64,000 nucleotides of DNA from Kosakonia oryzae (GTDB taxonomy: Bacteria > Pseudomonadota > Gammaproteobacteria > Enterobacterales > Enterobacteriaceae): assembly GCF_001658025.2 (NCBI RefSeq), contig NZ_CP014007.2:5022001-5086000 (forward strand), written 5' to 3'. A program made the position numbers and the translations under genes. The notes under the pieces were generated by a model. That model saw only the letters and a list, made by a program, of their open reading frames with translations, was not told where the DNA came from and ran no database searches. Below, piece after piece: positions 26,195 to 34,425 of this stretch. Position 1 is the stretch's first letter, and the number at the start of each line of letters is the position of its first letter.

Positions 26195-26875
26195 TTACAG
26201 CAAATTGCCTAGCAGATCGGCCAGCAGTTTATTCGATAATACAACGGGCAGCGGGACGTGGCGGGCGCAGATCGCCTGATGCCAGGCGGTGTAGCCCATG
26301 CAGTCGGTCAGAATCACTTCCGCGCCCTGCGCTTGCAGCGAGCGGGCGGCGGCGGCAATCTCGTCTTCGCTGGCGGTATAGGGCGAGGCAACGGCAAACA
26401 CCGGCGTTTGCGCGGCACCGCGCCACTTCTCCAGCTCGCTGGCGATCTGCGCTTCCAGCGGCACCAGGATCCCGGCGCGACGCGTTCCGACCAGTGCATT
26501 CAGCGTCGGCGGCAGGATCCGATCCGGCTCGATCAACCACGCTTTTTTACTGCTCAAACCGTGAAATTCGCCGGTACAAAGAATAGCGATGATCTCGCAG
26601 CCCTGCGCTTCCAGCCAGTCGATCTTCTGTTGCAGCGCTTCGCCGACCGCCGGTTTGCCCATCACCACCGCTCGCCCGTCCAGCAGGCGCGAAGTCAGCA
26701 ATGCATCGCCAGGTTGTGGCGCAAAACGCGCCGCGATGGCGGCATCATCCAGCCCATCCAGCACCCCGGCGTGCTGGCAACTTACCTGCGCAGGTAACGC
26801 CGCATCGAGGATGGGTGTGATGTCGCTGCGCGGTGCCTGGCCGATGGTCAGCGTACCGATTTTGCGGATCGCCAT
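26195..26875 (-). CDS. AroM family protein
   Basis: 226 residues from the ATG at 26875 (GGGAG site six bases upstream, inside the preceding gene); the frame extends to 26974 but overlaps DUF1177. Resembles E. coli AroM (225 residues), a protein of unknown function of the Asp/Glu racemase-like fold: 'IGTLTIGQAPRSDI' at the N-terminus, Cys in 'ILCTGEFHGL' and 'LTDCMGYT' at the two positions expected for racemase-type catalytic cysteines. One base separates it from the DUF1177 stop, so they are cotranslated. Next to PepE and DUF1177, a racemase or isomerase acting on an amino acid is a reasonable guess. Confidence 0.82.
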   Translation of the reverse strand: MAIRKIGTLTIGQAPRSDITPILDAALPAQVSCQHAGVLDGLDDAAIAARFAPQPGDALLTSRLLDGRAVVMGKPAVGEALQQKIDWLEAQGCEIIAILCTGEFHGLSSKKAWLIEPDRILPPTLNALVGTRRAGILVPLEAQIASELEKWRGAAQTPVFAVASPYTASEDEIAAAARSLQAQGAEVILTDCMGYTAWHQAICARHVPLPVVLSNKLLADLLGNLL

Positions 26876-26876
26876 T

Positions 26877-27815
26877 TCACACTCCCGGCTGACGTTTTTG
26901 CAGATGCGCCAGCGAACCGTACAGATCGAGCAGGCGCTGGTATTCCGCTTTATCAAAGAACTGGCAGGTGCCACGGGTGAACTCTTTCGCCACTTCTACG
27001 GCAAACTTACAGGCCAGCGCGATATCCGTTTCGTGGCTCGCCCCGGTGCCGCAGCCCGGCACAACACTTACCGCCGTAATCGCCACGCCAACCACGGGCG
27101 CGGCGGTAGCAATCGACGGTTGCAGAATGCTGTTCAGGTGGTAAACCCCATTACCGTACGGCGTGATGTCCTGGGTGGTGATCGGGAAAGTGACCGGCAG
27201 TTGCCCGGTGGTCATTTCCATGACGCGCAGCAGATCTTCCGCCACGCGCAGGATGTAACCCGCTTTGACCGTCGGCGAAATGGCAAAGCCTTTATGGTTG
27301 ATAATGCGGTTGCCTTTGGTGGTATCAATCGATAGCACCGCATCCATTTCGTCGGAGACTTCCTGCTCGTTCATGTCTTCGGTTTCGACCGGCGAATCCA
27401 TAAAATCAACCGGCTCGTGCGGGCGCGTTGGCGCATCCGGGCAGATATGGGTGGTGACAATCACATCGCCTGGCAGGCTATCGCCCTGGCGCTGCATCTC
27501 CGCCAGTTTCAGCGCGCTGGCAATCGCCGCCACGGCGCCGTCGGCGTCGGAGACCAGCCCAATTCGCCCCGGACGTGCACCAATACCGCCCAGTCGCCCG
27601 ACAATCCCCAGCGTCGGTGCGCTGCCGCCGCGACGTTTTCCTTCCGTACCTGGAATGACGATTTTAACGAAGTCGGTGCTGCCTTTCGGGCCGCTGACCG
27701 CTTTCACGCTCACCTGCAGATTACTGTAACCCGCCAGCAGAGTTTTCACCTTGTCGCCGCTGGCATATGCGCTGTCGAGTAACTCAAAGACCTGTAACGT
27801 TTGTTGTAAGCTCAT
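26877..27815 (-). CDS. DUF1177 family protein
   Basis: 312 residues, cytoplasmic, with the family's conserved 'IVTTHICPDAPTRPHEPVDF' (His and Cys in a metal-like setting), 'DEMDAVLSIDTTKGNRI' and 'VVPGCGTGASHETDIA'. The His/Asp/Glu content and the 'GIVGRLGGIGARPGRIGLVSDADGA' stretch suggest a metallopeptidase-like enzyme, but function is not established. It lies between the OPT transporter and AroM genes in one operon, an association I recall from other proteobacteria, which supports a role in handling the transported peptide. Confidence 0.85.
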   Translation of the reverse strand: MSLQQTLQVFELLDSAYASGDKVKTLLAGYSNLQVSVKAVSGPKGSTDFVKIVIPGTEGKRRGGSAPTLGIVGRLGGIGARPGRIGLVSDADGAVAAIASALKLAEMQRQGDSLPGDVIVTTHICPDAPTRPHEPVDFMDSPVETEDMNEQEVSDEMDAVLSIDTTKGNRIINHKGFAISPTVKAGYILRVAEDLLRVMEMTTGQLPVTFPITTQDITPYGNGVYHLNSILQPSIATAAPVVGVAITAVSVVPGCGTGASHETDIALACKFAVEVAKEFTRGTCQFFDKAEYQRLLDLYGSLAHLQKRQPGV

Positions 27816-27839
27816 AATATTTTCTCTGGAATTGCGTGA

Positions 27840-29459
27840 TTACTTTTTGCCGCCCGGCAGGACGGAATTAAAGAAGCTGAACAGGGCGTCTCCGGCGATC
27901 AAACCCGCCGCCAGCACCTCGATTTTGTTACGCATCGGCTCGCCGCCAATGCGCAGCACCACCGCGCGGATGGCAATACCGATCATCACCGCCCAACCTG
28001 CCAGCGGGTTATTGATCAGCAACCCTGTAGCCAGCAGCACGCCCATCTGACGGCCGGGGCCGCCGATCAACTGGATAATGGCACCTGGAATGGCCCAAAT
28101 GAGCAGCGATTTGGCGATATCAAACGACACGCCAGCGTTGATGGCGGCGACGTACACTTTTGCCACCGGCGGCACCAGCCCCTGCGAGAAGTAGTCGCGG
28201 AAAATAAACAGCACCACCGGCATGGCGACGACAAAGGCCAGCATGGCGGCCAGCAGTTGCTGGCGGCGGCCCTCCAGCTCAAAACGGGTATGTTCGCCTT
28301 TACCGCGCAGGATCCATCCGGCCTTAAGGTCGTAGCCCATATCAGCAAACGCCGGGCCGGTGGCGGCGGAGAAACCGCACAGCATCGCCAGCGCTTGTGG
28401 CGGAAAGCCAATCAAAATACCGATCAGCAAAGTGATCAGCGCCACGGCAAAGGCCGGGAACCAGCCGGAGTGCATGGCGGCAAGGCCCACAATCATTTCA
28501 TGCAGAAAGGCGGCGAAAGCGGCGTAGACCATAAATGCCACCAGCCACGGCAGGGAGAGATGGGCATACAGACCGCTACCAAGCGCAATCAGCACTGAAA
28601 TCGCCATAAAGCCGAGCGCGCCTAAGCGGATGGTTTTGCCGATCTGCTCATTTTGCGCCTGCGGCAGCGCGTCCTCGGCGGTATGCATCGCTGCTTTCTG
28701 GCCGTTGCTCTGGCGGATCAGGCGGATAATCTGGAACAACGCCACCACGCCCGCACCCGCCATCACGCCGTGCGGGATGTAGAGTTTGTTGATATCAATG
28801 CCGAACAGCGGCCCGGAATAACCGCGCAGCAGGAAGCCAACGCCAAGCATGCCCAGCGCCCAGATATTGCCGATAAACGCCGTACCCAGCGCCGCCATCG
28901 GGAATTTGAACCACGAGCCAACAGCGCCGATCACCATGCCGGTGCCGAGCAGCGCCGCCTGTTTGCCGCCCTGATCGCCCGCTTTAATCGACTCTGCCGC
29001 CGCAATTCCCGGCGGCCAGGCACCTTCGGCCGGGAAGATGCGCGTATTAAACAGGCGATAGAGCAGCCAGCCATCCAGCAACATCGCCAGCGCCACGCCG
29101 ATAAACATCGGCATCACCATTTCGTTATGACCAAACAGCCACGGAATAGAAATGGGCAGCAGCAGCGAGTTCGCCGCGCCAAAAGTGGCCGCCGACGTCG
29201 CGCTTTGCGCCAGGTTTTGAATATGGATGGAGCGGAAACGGGCGAAGCACTGGAGTGGAATGCGGGCGATAATCATCGCTGCCATCGCGCCGATGATTGC
29301 CGTATTCGGCGTTACCCCCAGCGTGGTTAGCAGTTGCACGCCAATCACGGCGCCGAAGATGCTGAGCACCAGCAGCAACAGCAATGTGGCCGGGGCAAAA
29401 GCGCGCGGATGGCTCTCGCTCTGTTCCGGCAGCGTTTCGGATGAGACAGTCTGACTCAC
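27840..29459 (-). CDS. OPT family oligopeptide transporter
   Basis: 539 residues with about 12-14 hydrophobic segments and OPT-type features ('FGAANSLLLPISIPWLFGH', 'YIPHGVMAGAGVVALFQIIR', 'NNPLAGWAVMIGIAIRAVVL'). OPT proteins are secondary importers of small peptides or metal chelates in the inner membrane. The start is a GTG at 29459 with an AGGAG site 8 bases upstream. It lies 34 bases downstream of the IclR gene and leads DUF1177, AroM and pepE, so the likely substrate is a small aspartate-containing or modified peptide that PepE can finish. Confidence 0.87.
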   Translation of the reverse strand: MSQTVSSETLPEQSESHPRAFAPATLLLLLVLSIFGAVIGVQLLTTLGVTPNTAIIGAMAAMIIARIPLQCFARFRSIHIQNLAQSATSAATFGAANSLLLPISIPWLFGHNEMVMPMFIGVALAMLLDGWLLYRLFNTRIFPAEGAWPPGIAAAESIKAGDQGGKQAALLGTGMVIGAVGSWFKFPMAALGTAFIGNIWALGMLGVGFLLRGYSGPLFGIDINKLYIPHGVMAGAGVVALFQIIRLIRQSNGQKAAMHTAEDALPQAQNEQIGKTIRLGALGFMAISVLIALGSGLYAHLSLPWLVAFMVYAAFAAFLHEMIVGLAAMHSGWFPAFAVALITLLIGILIGFPPQALAMLCGFSAATGPAFADMGYDLKAGWILRGKGEHTRFELEGRRQQLLAAMLAFVVAMPVVLFIFRDYFSQGLVPPVAKVYVAAINAGVSFDIAKSLLIWAIPGAIIQLIGGPGRQMGVLLATGLLINNPLAGWAVMIGIAIRAVVLRIGGEPMRNKIEVLAAGLIAGDALFSFFNSVLPGGKK

Positions 29460-29493
29460 GGTTATTCTCCTGGTATTGGCAAAAAAGGAAAAA

Positions 29494-30258
29494 TCAAAGC
29501 GAGCTGGTCACCAGCGTGTCGCCGGTTTTTCCGGCGATGGTGAGGGCAGCTTCTTTCAGTAATGTCGCGATCCGTTGCAACTCTTCAGGGGTAGCAAGGT
29601 GTTGAGGGAAGGAGAGGCAGAACGCCACGGCTTCGTGAGTGGCCGGGTCGCCTACTGCGCAACTGACGGAAGCCGTGTCGGCAACCGATTCATTAACGGC
29701 CGTTGCGTAACCGGCATCGCGGGTACGGGCCACGGCAGCAACCAGCATGCTGACGTCTTGCTGTGTACCGCTAAGTTGCGATACCACCAGCGGGCTGGCA
29801 AAAAAATCATGAAGTTGTGTATCGGAAAGACGCGCCAGCAGCGCGCGGCCGGTCGAGGTTCCCCATGCCGGCGAGCGGGAACCCGGCCAGGTCACAACCG
29901 GTAGCGCCTGACGGCCGTGGATCACCCGCAGCACAAGGATTTCCTGGTTATCGAGCATCGAGATATAGCCGGTGTATCCCGTGCGTTCGCACAGGTTGCG
30001 CAGCGCCGCATCAACGTGATCGCTCAGAGTGATTTGGCGGCTGACGAGATGCGAAGCCGACATAATCAACGGGCCAGGCAGAAAGGTGCCCTGGCTTTCG
30101 TCCTTTTCCAGATAGCCCCAGAACTCAAGCTGGCTCATCACGCGTGAGGCGGTACTTTTGGGCATACCGAGGTGGGTAATGACATCGCTCACGCGGATGC
30201 CGCTTTGCAGATCCACCATCAGTTTCAGGATGTTGGCTGTCGTTTCTAAAATGGACAT
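29494..30258 (-). CDS. IclR-family transcriptional regulator
   Basis: 254 residues: N-terminal winged helix-turn-helix ('GIRVSDVITHLGMPKSTASR') and a C-terminal IclR effector-binding domain ('LRVIHGRQALPVVTWPGSRS', 'ALLARLSDTQLHDFF'). It is the first gene of the run leading to the OPT transporter, so it probably controls the operon and itself. Two similar 17-bp sites lie 7 to 44 bases upstream of its start. The effector may be the transported peptide or a breakdown product; the sequence does not tell. Confidence 0.9.
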   Translation of the reverse strand: MSILETTANILKLMVDLQSGIRVSDVITHLGMPKSTASRVMSQLEFWGYLEKDESQGTFLPGPLIMSASHLVSRQITLSDHVDAALRNLCERTGYTGYISMLDNQEILVLRVIHGRQALPVVTWPGSRSPAWGTSTGRALLARLSDTQLHDFFASPLVVSQLSGTQQDVSMLVAAVARTRDAGYATAVNESVADTASVSCAVGDPATHEAVAFCLSFPQHLATPEELQRIATLLKEAALTIAGKTGDTLVTSSL

Positions 30259-30264
30259 GGTGCG

Positions 30265-30302
30265 GTCTCATAAAATGGGACTTAAGTTTCATTAAATGGA
30301 AC
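30265..30302. promoter_or_regulatory. Two tandem palindromic sites, candidate IclR operators
   Basis: GTCTCATAAAATGGGAC (30265-30281) and GTTTCATTAAATGGAAC (30286-30302) match at 13 of 17 positions, are each imperfect palindromes, and are spaced 21 bp centre to centre, two helical turns. They sit directly upstream of the IclR gene start. The remaining 332 bases to the divergent importer (30303-30634) are AT-rich and must hold its promoter; I see no further operator there. Confidence 0.5.
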
Positions 30303-30634
30303 TGCAAGAAGAGTGCCAGCGTGTAAGCAACTGAATTTAGAGACAACGTGTAAAACCGATCAAAATTCACGCACCAAATCAACGATCAAAAAAGGTGCAT
30401 TAATGGCGACATTTCACGCAAACAGTGCAATAAAGCGGCAGGTAACGACGGCGGGCTTGTATCAAAAAAGAATGGCTTAGCTTTTTTTCGTATAACGTTA
30501 TTCGTATATATTTGTTTTCGCACACGACGCAAAGAATATAATTCGCACTAATCCAGCCCTCAAATAATTAAGCCGGGCTAATAAAATATTCCGCCAGCAA
30601 TTTCTGGCAAGATGCTCCGTCCGGAAGGTGTGCA

Positions 30635-31330
30635 GTGCCAACATGGTTACCCTTAGCGATTGATTCTTTCTGGCCGATGCTTTCCGCAGGGCTGAAATTC
30701 ACCATTCCCTTAACGCTGATCTCTTTTATTCTTGGGCTGTCGCTCGGGTTTGTGGTTGCGCTTTTGCGCCTGTACGGCCCGGCTTTTTTAAAGCCGGTGG
30801 TGCGGTTTTACGTCTGGCTGATTCGCGGTACGCCGCTGCTGGTGCAGCTATTTTTGATTTTCTACGCGTTGCCGAGCGCCGGGATCACCATTGATGCCTT
30901 CCCTGCGGCGGTGATTGGCTTTACCGTCAATATTGGCGCGTATACTTCCGAAGTGATCAGGGCAACGCTGCTGGCCGTGCCGAAAGGGCAATGGGAAGCC
31001 GCCCACTCCATCAGCATGACCTGGGCGCAGTCGCTGCGGCGTATTATTCTGCCGCAGGCCGCGCGCATCGCCGTGCCGCCGCTCTCTAACACCTTTATTT
31101 CACTGGTAAAAGATACTTCGCTGGCGTCGGTGATCACCGTGCCGGAGATGTTTCTTGCCGCGCAGCAAATTGCGGCGGTGACCTATGAACCGCTGATTCT
31201 GTACAGCGAAGCGGCAATTATTTATCTGTTCTTCAGTTCTGTGTTATCGCATTTGCAAGAGAAGCTGGAGCGGAAATTAGCGGGTACGACAGTAAAAGGC
31301 CAGGTCAATGATAACGCTCTCCAGCATTGA
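30635..31330 (+). CDS. Polar amino acid ABC importer permease
   Basis: 231 residues, about five membrane spans, with the amino-acid-type EAA loop 'AAHSISMTWAQSLRRIILPQ'. The start is a GTG at 30635 behind a GGAAGG site; no ATG fits. Its last 23 bases overlap the start of the ATPase gene. Only one permease gene is present, so it should form a homodimer, as in the cystine and glutamine systems. It is divergent from the IclR/OPT operon. Confidence 0.9.
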   Translation: MPTWLPLAIDSFWPMLSAGLKFTIPLTLISFILGLSLGFVVALLRLYGPAFLKPVVRFYVWLIRGTPLLVQLFLIFYALPSAGITIDAFPAAVIGFTVNIGAYTSEVIRATLLAVPKGQWEAAHSISMTWAQSLRRIILPQAARIAVPPLSNTFISLVKDTSLASVITVPEMFLAAQQIAAVTYEPLILYSEAAIIYLFFSSVLSHLQEKLERKLAGTTVKGQVNDNALQH

Positions 31331-32075
31331 AAAAAGTTTCGACGGCAACCGGGTGCTGAAGGACATCAATTTAACGATTGAAGAAGGCACGGTAACCACG
31401 CTGATTGGCCCTTCAGGCAGCGGGAAAAGCACCTTATTGCGCTGCATTAATTTGCTGGAAATTCCCCAGTCCGGGGAGCTGACCATCGGCAAAGAGCGCA
31501 TCACATTCGCGCCGGACGCGCGGATCAAAGGCCAGGATATTCGCCGCATCAGCCGCCAGACCGGCATGGTGTTTCAGAACTTCGCGCTGTTTCCGCATAT
31601 GACCGCCCTCGGCAACATTACAGAAGGGCTGGTTACGGTGCATAAATGGGATCGCGAACGCGCTCGCCGCCGTGGTGAAGAGTTGCTGGATAAAGTCGGC
31701 ATGCTGCACAAACGCGATGCTCTGCCGAATACGCTCTCTGGCGGCCAGCAGCAGCGCGTGGCGATTGCCCGTGCACTGGCGCCGTCACCGGCGGTTCTGC
31801 TGTGCGATGAACCGACTTCCGCACTCGATCCTGAACTCTCCGGCGAAGTGGTCGCCGTGCTGCGCCAGTTGGCGCTGGAAGGCACCACGATGATCATGGC
31901 GACCCATGATTTGCGTCTGGCAGCGAATATCGCCAGCCAGGTGGTATTTCTGGAAGCCGGGGAAATTGTTGAGTCCGGCTCCGCTAACGATTTGTTTTTA
32001 CATGCGAAGAAACCCCGTACCGCGGAGTTTATCGCCTCTTTAAGCACAGCGCTCCCGGAAGCCGGGGCGAGTTAA
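31308..32075 (+). CDS. Polar amino acid ABC importer ATP-binding protein
   Basis: 255 residues of the GlnQ/HisP/TcyN type: Walker A 'GPSGSGKST', Q-loop 'MVFQNFALFPHM', signature 'LSGGQQQR', Walker B 'VLLCDEPTSALDPEL', switch 'MATHDL'. No C-terminal regulatory domain. It overlaps the permease gene by 23 bases, so translation is coupled, and the binding-protein gene follows 18 bases later. Confidence 0.92.
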   Translation: MITLSSIEKSFDGNRVLKDINLTIEEGTVTTLIGPSGSGKSTLLRCINLLEIPQSGELTIGKERITFAPDARIKGQDIRRISRQTGMVFQNFALFPHMTALGNITEGLVTVHKWDRERARRRGEELLDKVGMLHKRDALPNTLSGGQQQRVAIARALAPSPAVLLCDEPTSALDPELSGEVVAVLRQLALEGTTMIMATHDLRLAANIASQVVFLEAGEIVESGSANDLFLHAKKPRTAEFIASLSTALPEAGAS

Positions 32076-32093
32076 TTAAAACAACATAGGGTA

Positions 32094-32873
32094 ATGCAGA
32101 TGAAAGCACTCGCAACATTAGTCGTAGCCGGGATTATGCAGCTTGGTTTTGCCCACGCAGCGCTGGCGCAGGATGATTTGGCAAAAATTCAGTCCGCTGG
32201 CGTACTGAAAATCGGTACTGAAGGTACCTATCCACCGTTCACTTTCCACAATGCTTCCGGCACGCTGGAAGGTTTTGACGTAGAAATTGGCCGTGAAATC
32301 GCCAAACGCCTGAAAGTGAACCCGCAGTTCGTTGAAGGTAAATGGGACGGCCTGATCGCCGGTATCGACGCGAACCGTTATGACGTGGTGATCAACCAGG
32401 TGGGTATTACGCCGGAACGCGAGAAGAAATTCGACTTTTCCGAGCCGTACATTGCCTCTAAAGCAGTACTGATCATCAATGATAAAAATAGCAGCATTAA
32501 AAGTTTTGCCGATCTGAAAGGCAAAAAGTCAGCCCATTCATTGACCAGTAACTACGCCCAGATCGCGCGTAAATACGGCGCGGAAATTGTGCCGACCGAC
32601 GGCTTTAACCAGTCTATCGATCTGGTGGTGCAGGGCCGTGCTGATGCTACCATCAACGACAACCTGTCGTTCCTCGACTTCAAAAAACATAAACCGTCTG
32701 CGCCGGTGAAAATCATCGCCACAGAAGAGAATGCCGAGAAATCCGGCGTGCTGCTGCGCAAAAACAACCCGCAACTGAAAGCGGCGATTGATAAAGCGCT
32801 GGAAGAGATCAAGGCCGACGGCACTTACGAACGTATTTCCCAGAAATACTTCGGTGCGGACGTGTCGAAGTAA
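32094..32873 (+). CDS. Polar amino acid periplasmic binding protein
   Basis: 259 residues with a signal peptide ending 'HAALA'. The mature part is a family 3 binding protein with 'LKIGTEGTYPPFTFHN', 'DVVINQVGITPEREKKFDFS' and 'ISQKYFGADVSK'. It resembles TcyJ (FliY), the E. coli cystine-binding protein, but only moderately, so a cystine or related sulfur amino acid is a guess and I give no symbol. Last gene of the operon, closed by a strong terminator. Confidence 0.9.
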   Translation: MQMKALATLVVAGIMQLGFAHAALAQDDLAKIQSAGVLKIGTEGTYPPFTFHNASGTLEGFDVEIGREIAKRLKVNPQFVEGKWDGLIAGIDANRYDVVINQVGITPEREKKFDFSEPYIASKAVLIINDKNSSIKSFADLKGKKSAHSLTSNYAQIARKYGAEIVPTDGFNQSIDLVVQGRADATINDNLSFLDFKKHKPSAPVKIIATEENAEKSGVLLRKNNPQLKAAIDKALEEIKADGTYERISQKYFGADVSK

Positions 32874-32898
32874 TTTTTTAACTCCGCTGTAAAAGAGA

Positions 32899-32931
32899 AC
32901 CGTAAGCCCGGATCGGGTTTACGGTTTTTTT
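32899..32931 (+). terminator. Terminator of the amino acid importer operon
   Basis: A 12-bp stem, ACCGTAAGCCCG with CGGGTTTACGGT (one G-T pair), 3-base loop and seven Ts. Confidence 0.88.
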
Positions 32932-33037
32932 ATCATCACATGGCTGTAAAATGCGCCAGCTACGCTTTCTGCGAAACGTTTCTTCAACGGGCCGGAAACG
33001 TCACCAGAGGCATCCTGTTTATCGATGTCGGAGATTT

Positions 33038-33577
33038 ATGATGCCGTACAAGCTCTATACAGCCGTGTTGCTTCTCGCTGCCTCAACGTTCTCTGCTACA
33101 GCAGCTTCAGCGCCTTCGATTGGCAATTTGATCAATGAACGGTTGTCCTGGATGAAAGATGTTGCTGGCTATAAAGCGCAGCATCACCAGGCGATTGAAG
33201 ATCTACAGCAAGAGGAAAAGGTGCTGGAGAGTACCCTTGCTGATGCTGATTCGCTGGGATTAAAAGGCGAGAGCGTAAGGCCATTTATTCAGGCGCAGAT
33301 GGACGCCGCCAAGGCGATTCAGTATCGCTATCGCGCCGACTGGCTGGCCGCGCCGGAAACGGGCTGGCAGCCTCGCCCGCTTCAGGATGTGCGCACACAA
33401 ATCGGCCAACTTAGCCATCGTATTCTGCAAAGTGTGGCGGCACGATTAAAGTCCGGGCAACCTCTGACGGAACAGGACCGGAAGGCATTTATGCAGGTTG
33501 TGCAGCAAAAGAATTTACACGAGCAGGATAAGCAAAGGATCTGGGAAACAATGAAAGGGATTTCGTTGAAAGATTAA
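33038..33577 (+). CDS. Periplasmic chorismate mutase (secreted AroQ type)
   Basis: 179 residues. Signal peptide 'LYTAVLLLAASTFSATA', then an all-helical domain of the secreted AroQ class: 'NLINERLSWMKDVAGYKAQH' holds the N-terminal catalytic Arg and Lys positions, 'VRPFIQAQMDAAKAIQYRYR' the second helix. It would convert chorismate to prephenate in the periplasm. Two ATGs stand side by side at 33038 and 33041; a CGGAGA site upstream fits the second slightly better. The frame continues upstream to 32951, but that part lacks a start site and would bury the signal peptide. Last gene of the accessory block, convergent with ssb. Confidence 0.87.
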   Translation: MMPYKLYTAVLLLAASTFSATAASAPSIGNLINERLSWMKDVAGYKAQHHQAIEDLQQEEKVLESTLADADSLGLKGESVRPFIQAQMDAAKAIQYRYRADWLAAPETGWQPRPLQDVRTQIGQLSHRILQSVAARLKSGQPLTEQDRKAFMQVVQQKNLHEQDKQRIWETMKGISLKD

Positions 33578-33584
33578 GTAAAAA

Positions 33585-33607
33585 GCCCTGCCGAAGCAGG
33601 GCTTTTT
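33585..33607. terminator. Bidirectional terminator between chorismate mutase gene and ssb
   Basis: GCCCTGC/GCAGGGC stem with a CGAA loop, T-run on one side and A-run on the other, placed between two convergent genes. Confidence 0.85.
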
Positions 33608-33638
33608 CGTTCTGATTAACGCGCGCTGAAAAGCGAAA

Positions 33639-34163
33639 TCAGAACGGGATGTCGTCGTCAAAATCCATCGGCGGTTCGTTAGACGGTGCCGGAGCGGAAG
33701 ACTGCTGCGGGCGAGACTGCGCGCCGCCGCTGAACTGGTTGCCGCCCTGCGGCTGCTGAGGCTGGCCCCAACCGCCCTGCTGCTGGCCGCCGCCTGCCGG
33801 TGCACCGCCGCCCTGACGGCCGCCCAGCATCTGCATGGTGCCGCCCACGTTTACCACCACTTCCGTGGTGTATTTTTCCTGACCGGACTGATCGGTCCAT
33901 TTGCGGGTACGCAGCTGGCCTTCGATATAAACCTGAGAGCCTTTACGCAGATACTCACCGGCCACTTCCGCCAGCTTGCCGAACAGCACAACGCGGTGCC
34001 ATTCTGTCTGCTCTTTCATTTCGCCGGTCTGCTTGTCACGCCAGGATTCGGAAGTAGCCAGCGTAATGTTGGCAACTGCGCCACCACTCGGCATATAGCG
34101 TACTTCCGGGTCCTGGCCCAGATTACCGACGAGAATCACCTTGTTTACGCCTCTGCTGGCCAT
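33639..34163 (-). CDS. ssb: Single-stranded DNA-binding protein
   Basis: 174 residues from the ATG at 34163 ('[20 protein letters not shown]'), which matches the E. coli start; the longer frame to 34292 crosses the promoter. OB-fold to about residue 115, a Gly/Gln/Pro-rich linker ('[18 protein letters not shown]') and the acidic tip 'DFDDDIPF' that docks repair and replication proteins. It binds and protects single-stranded DNA as a tetramer. Divergent from uvrA as in E. coli, with a LexA box in the shared region. Confidence 0.98.
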   Translation of the reverse strand: MASRGVNKVILVGNLGQDPEVRYMPSGGAVANITLATSESWRDKQTGEMKEQTEWHRVVLFGKLAEVAGEYLRKGSQVYIEGQLRTRKWTDQSGQEKYTTEVVVNVGGTMQMLGGRQGGGAPAGGGQQQGGWGQPQQPQGGNQFSGGAQSRPQQSSAPAPSNEPPMDFDDDIPF

Positions 34164-34316
34164 GTTCGAGTCTCCTGATACGTTAATACGTTTCTTAGTA
34201 GTGTAAACGCGCGAGTGTACCATTTCCATGTAGCAGTTTGATAGCTGCGAAGCATGTTCCGGAGATATCGCACTCATGGCACATTGTTGCACATCTCATC
34301 ATGAGATGCATTCCAA

Positions 34317-34336
34317 TACTGTATATTCAAACAGGT
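34317..34336. promoter_or_regulatory. LexA box shared by ssb and uvrA
   Basis: Contains CTGTATATTCAAACAG, a good fit to CTG-N10-CAG and nearly identical in the left half to the E. coli ssb/uvrA box. Lies in the 262-base divergent region. Confidence 0.88.
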
Positions 34337-34425
34337 TAAATTGTGTCATAATTAGCCGTTTGTGATCGCCGGTTGTCCTTCAAACACACCGGGCAAAACG
34401 TTCCTCCGGGTAAAAGGTGAATGGA

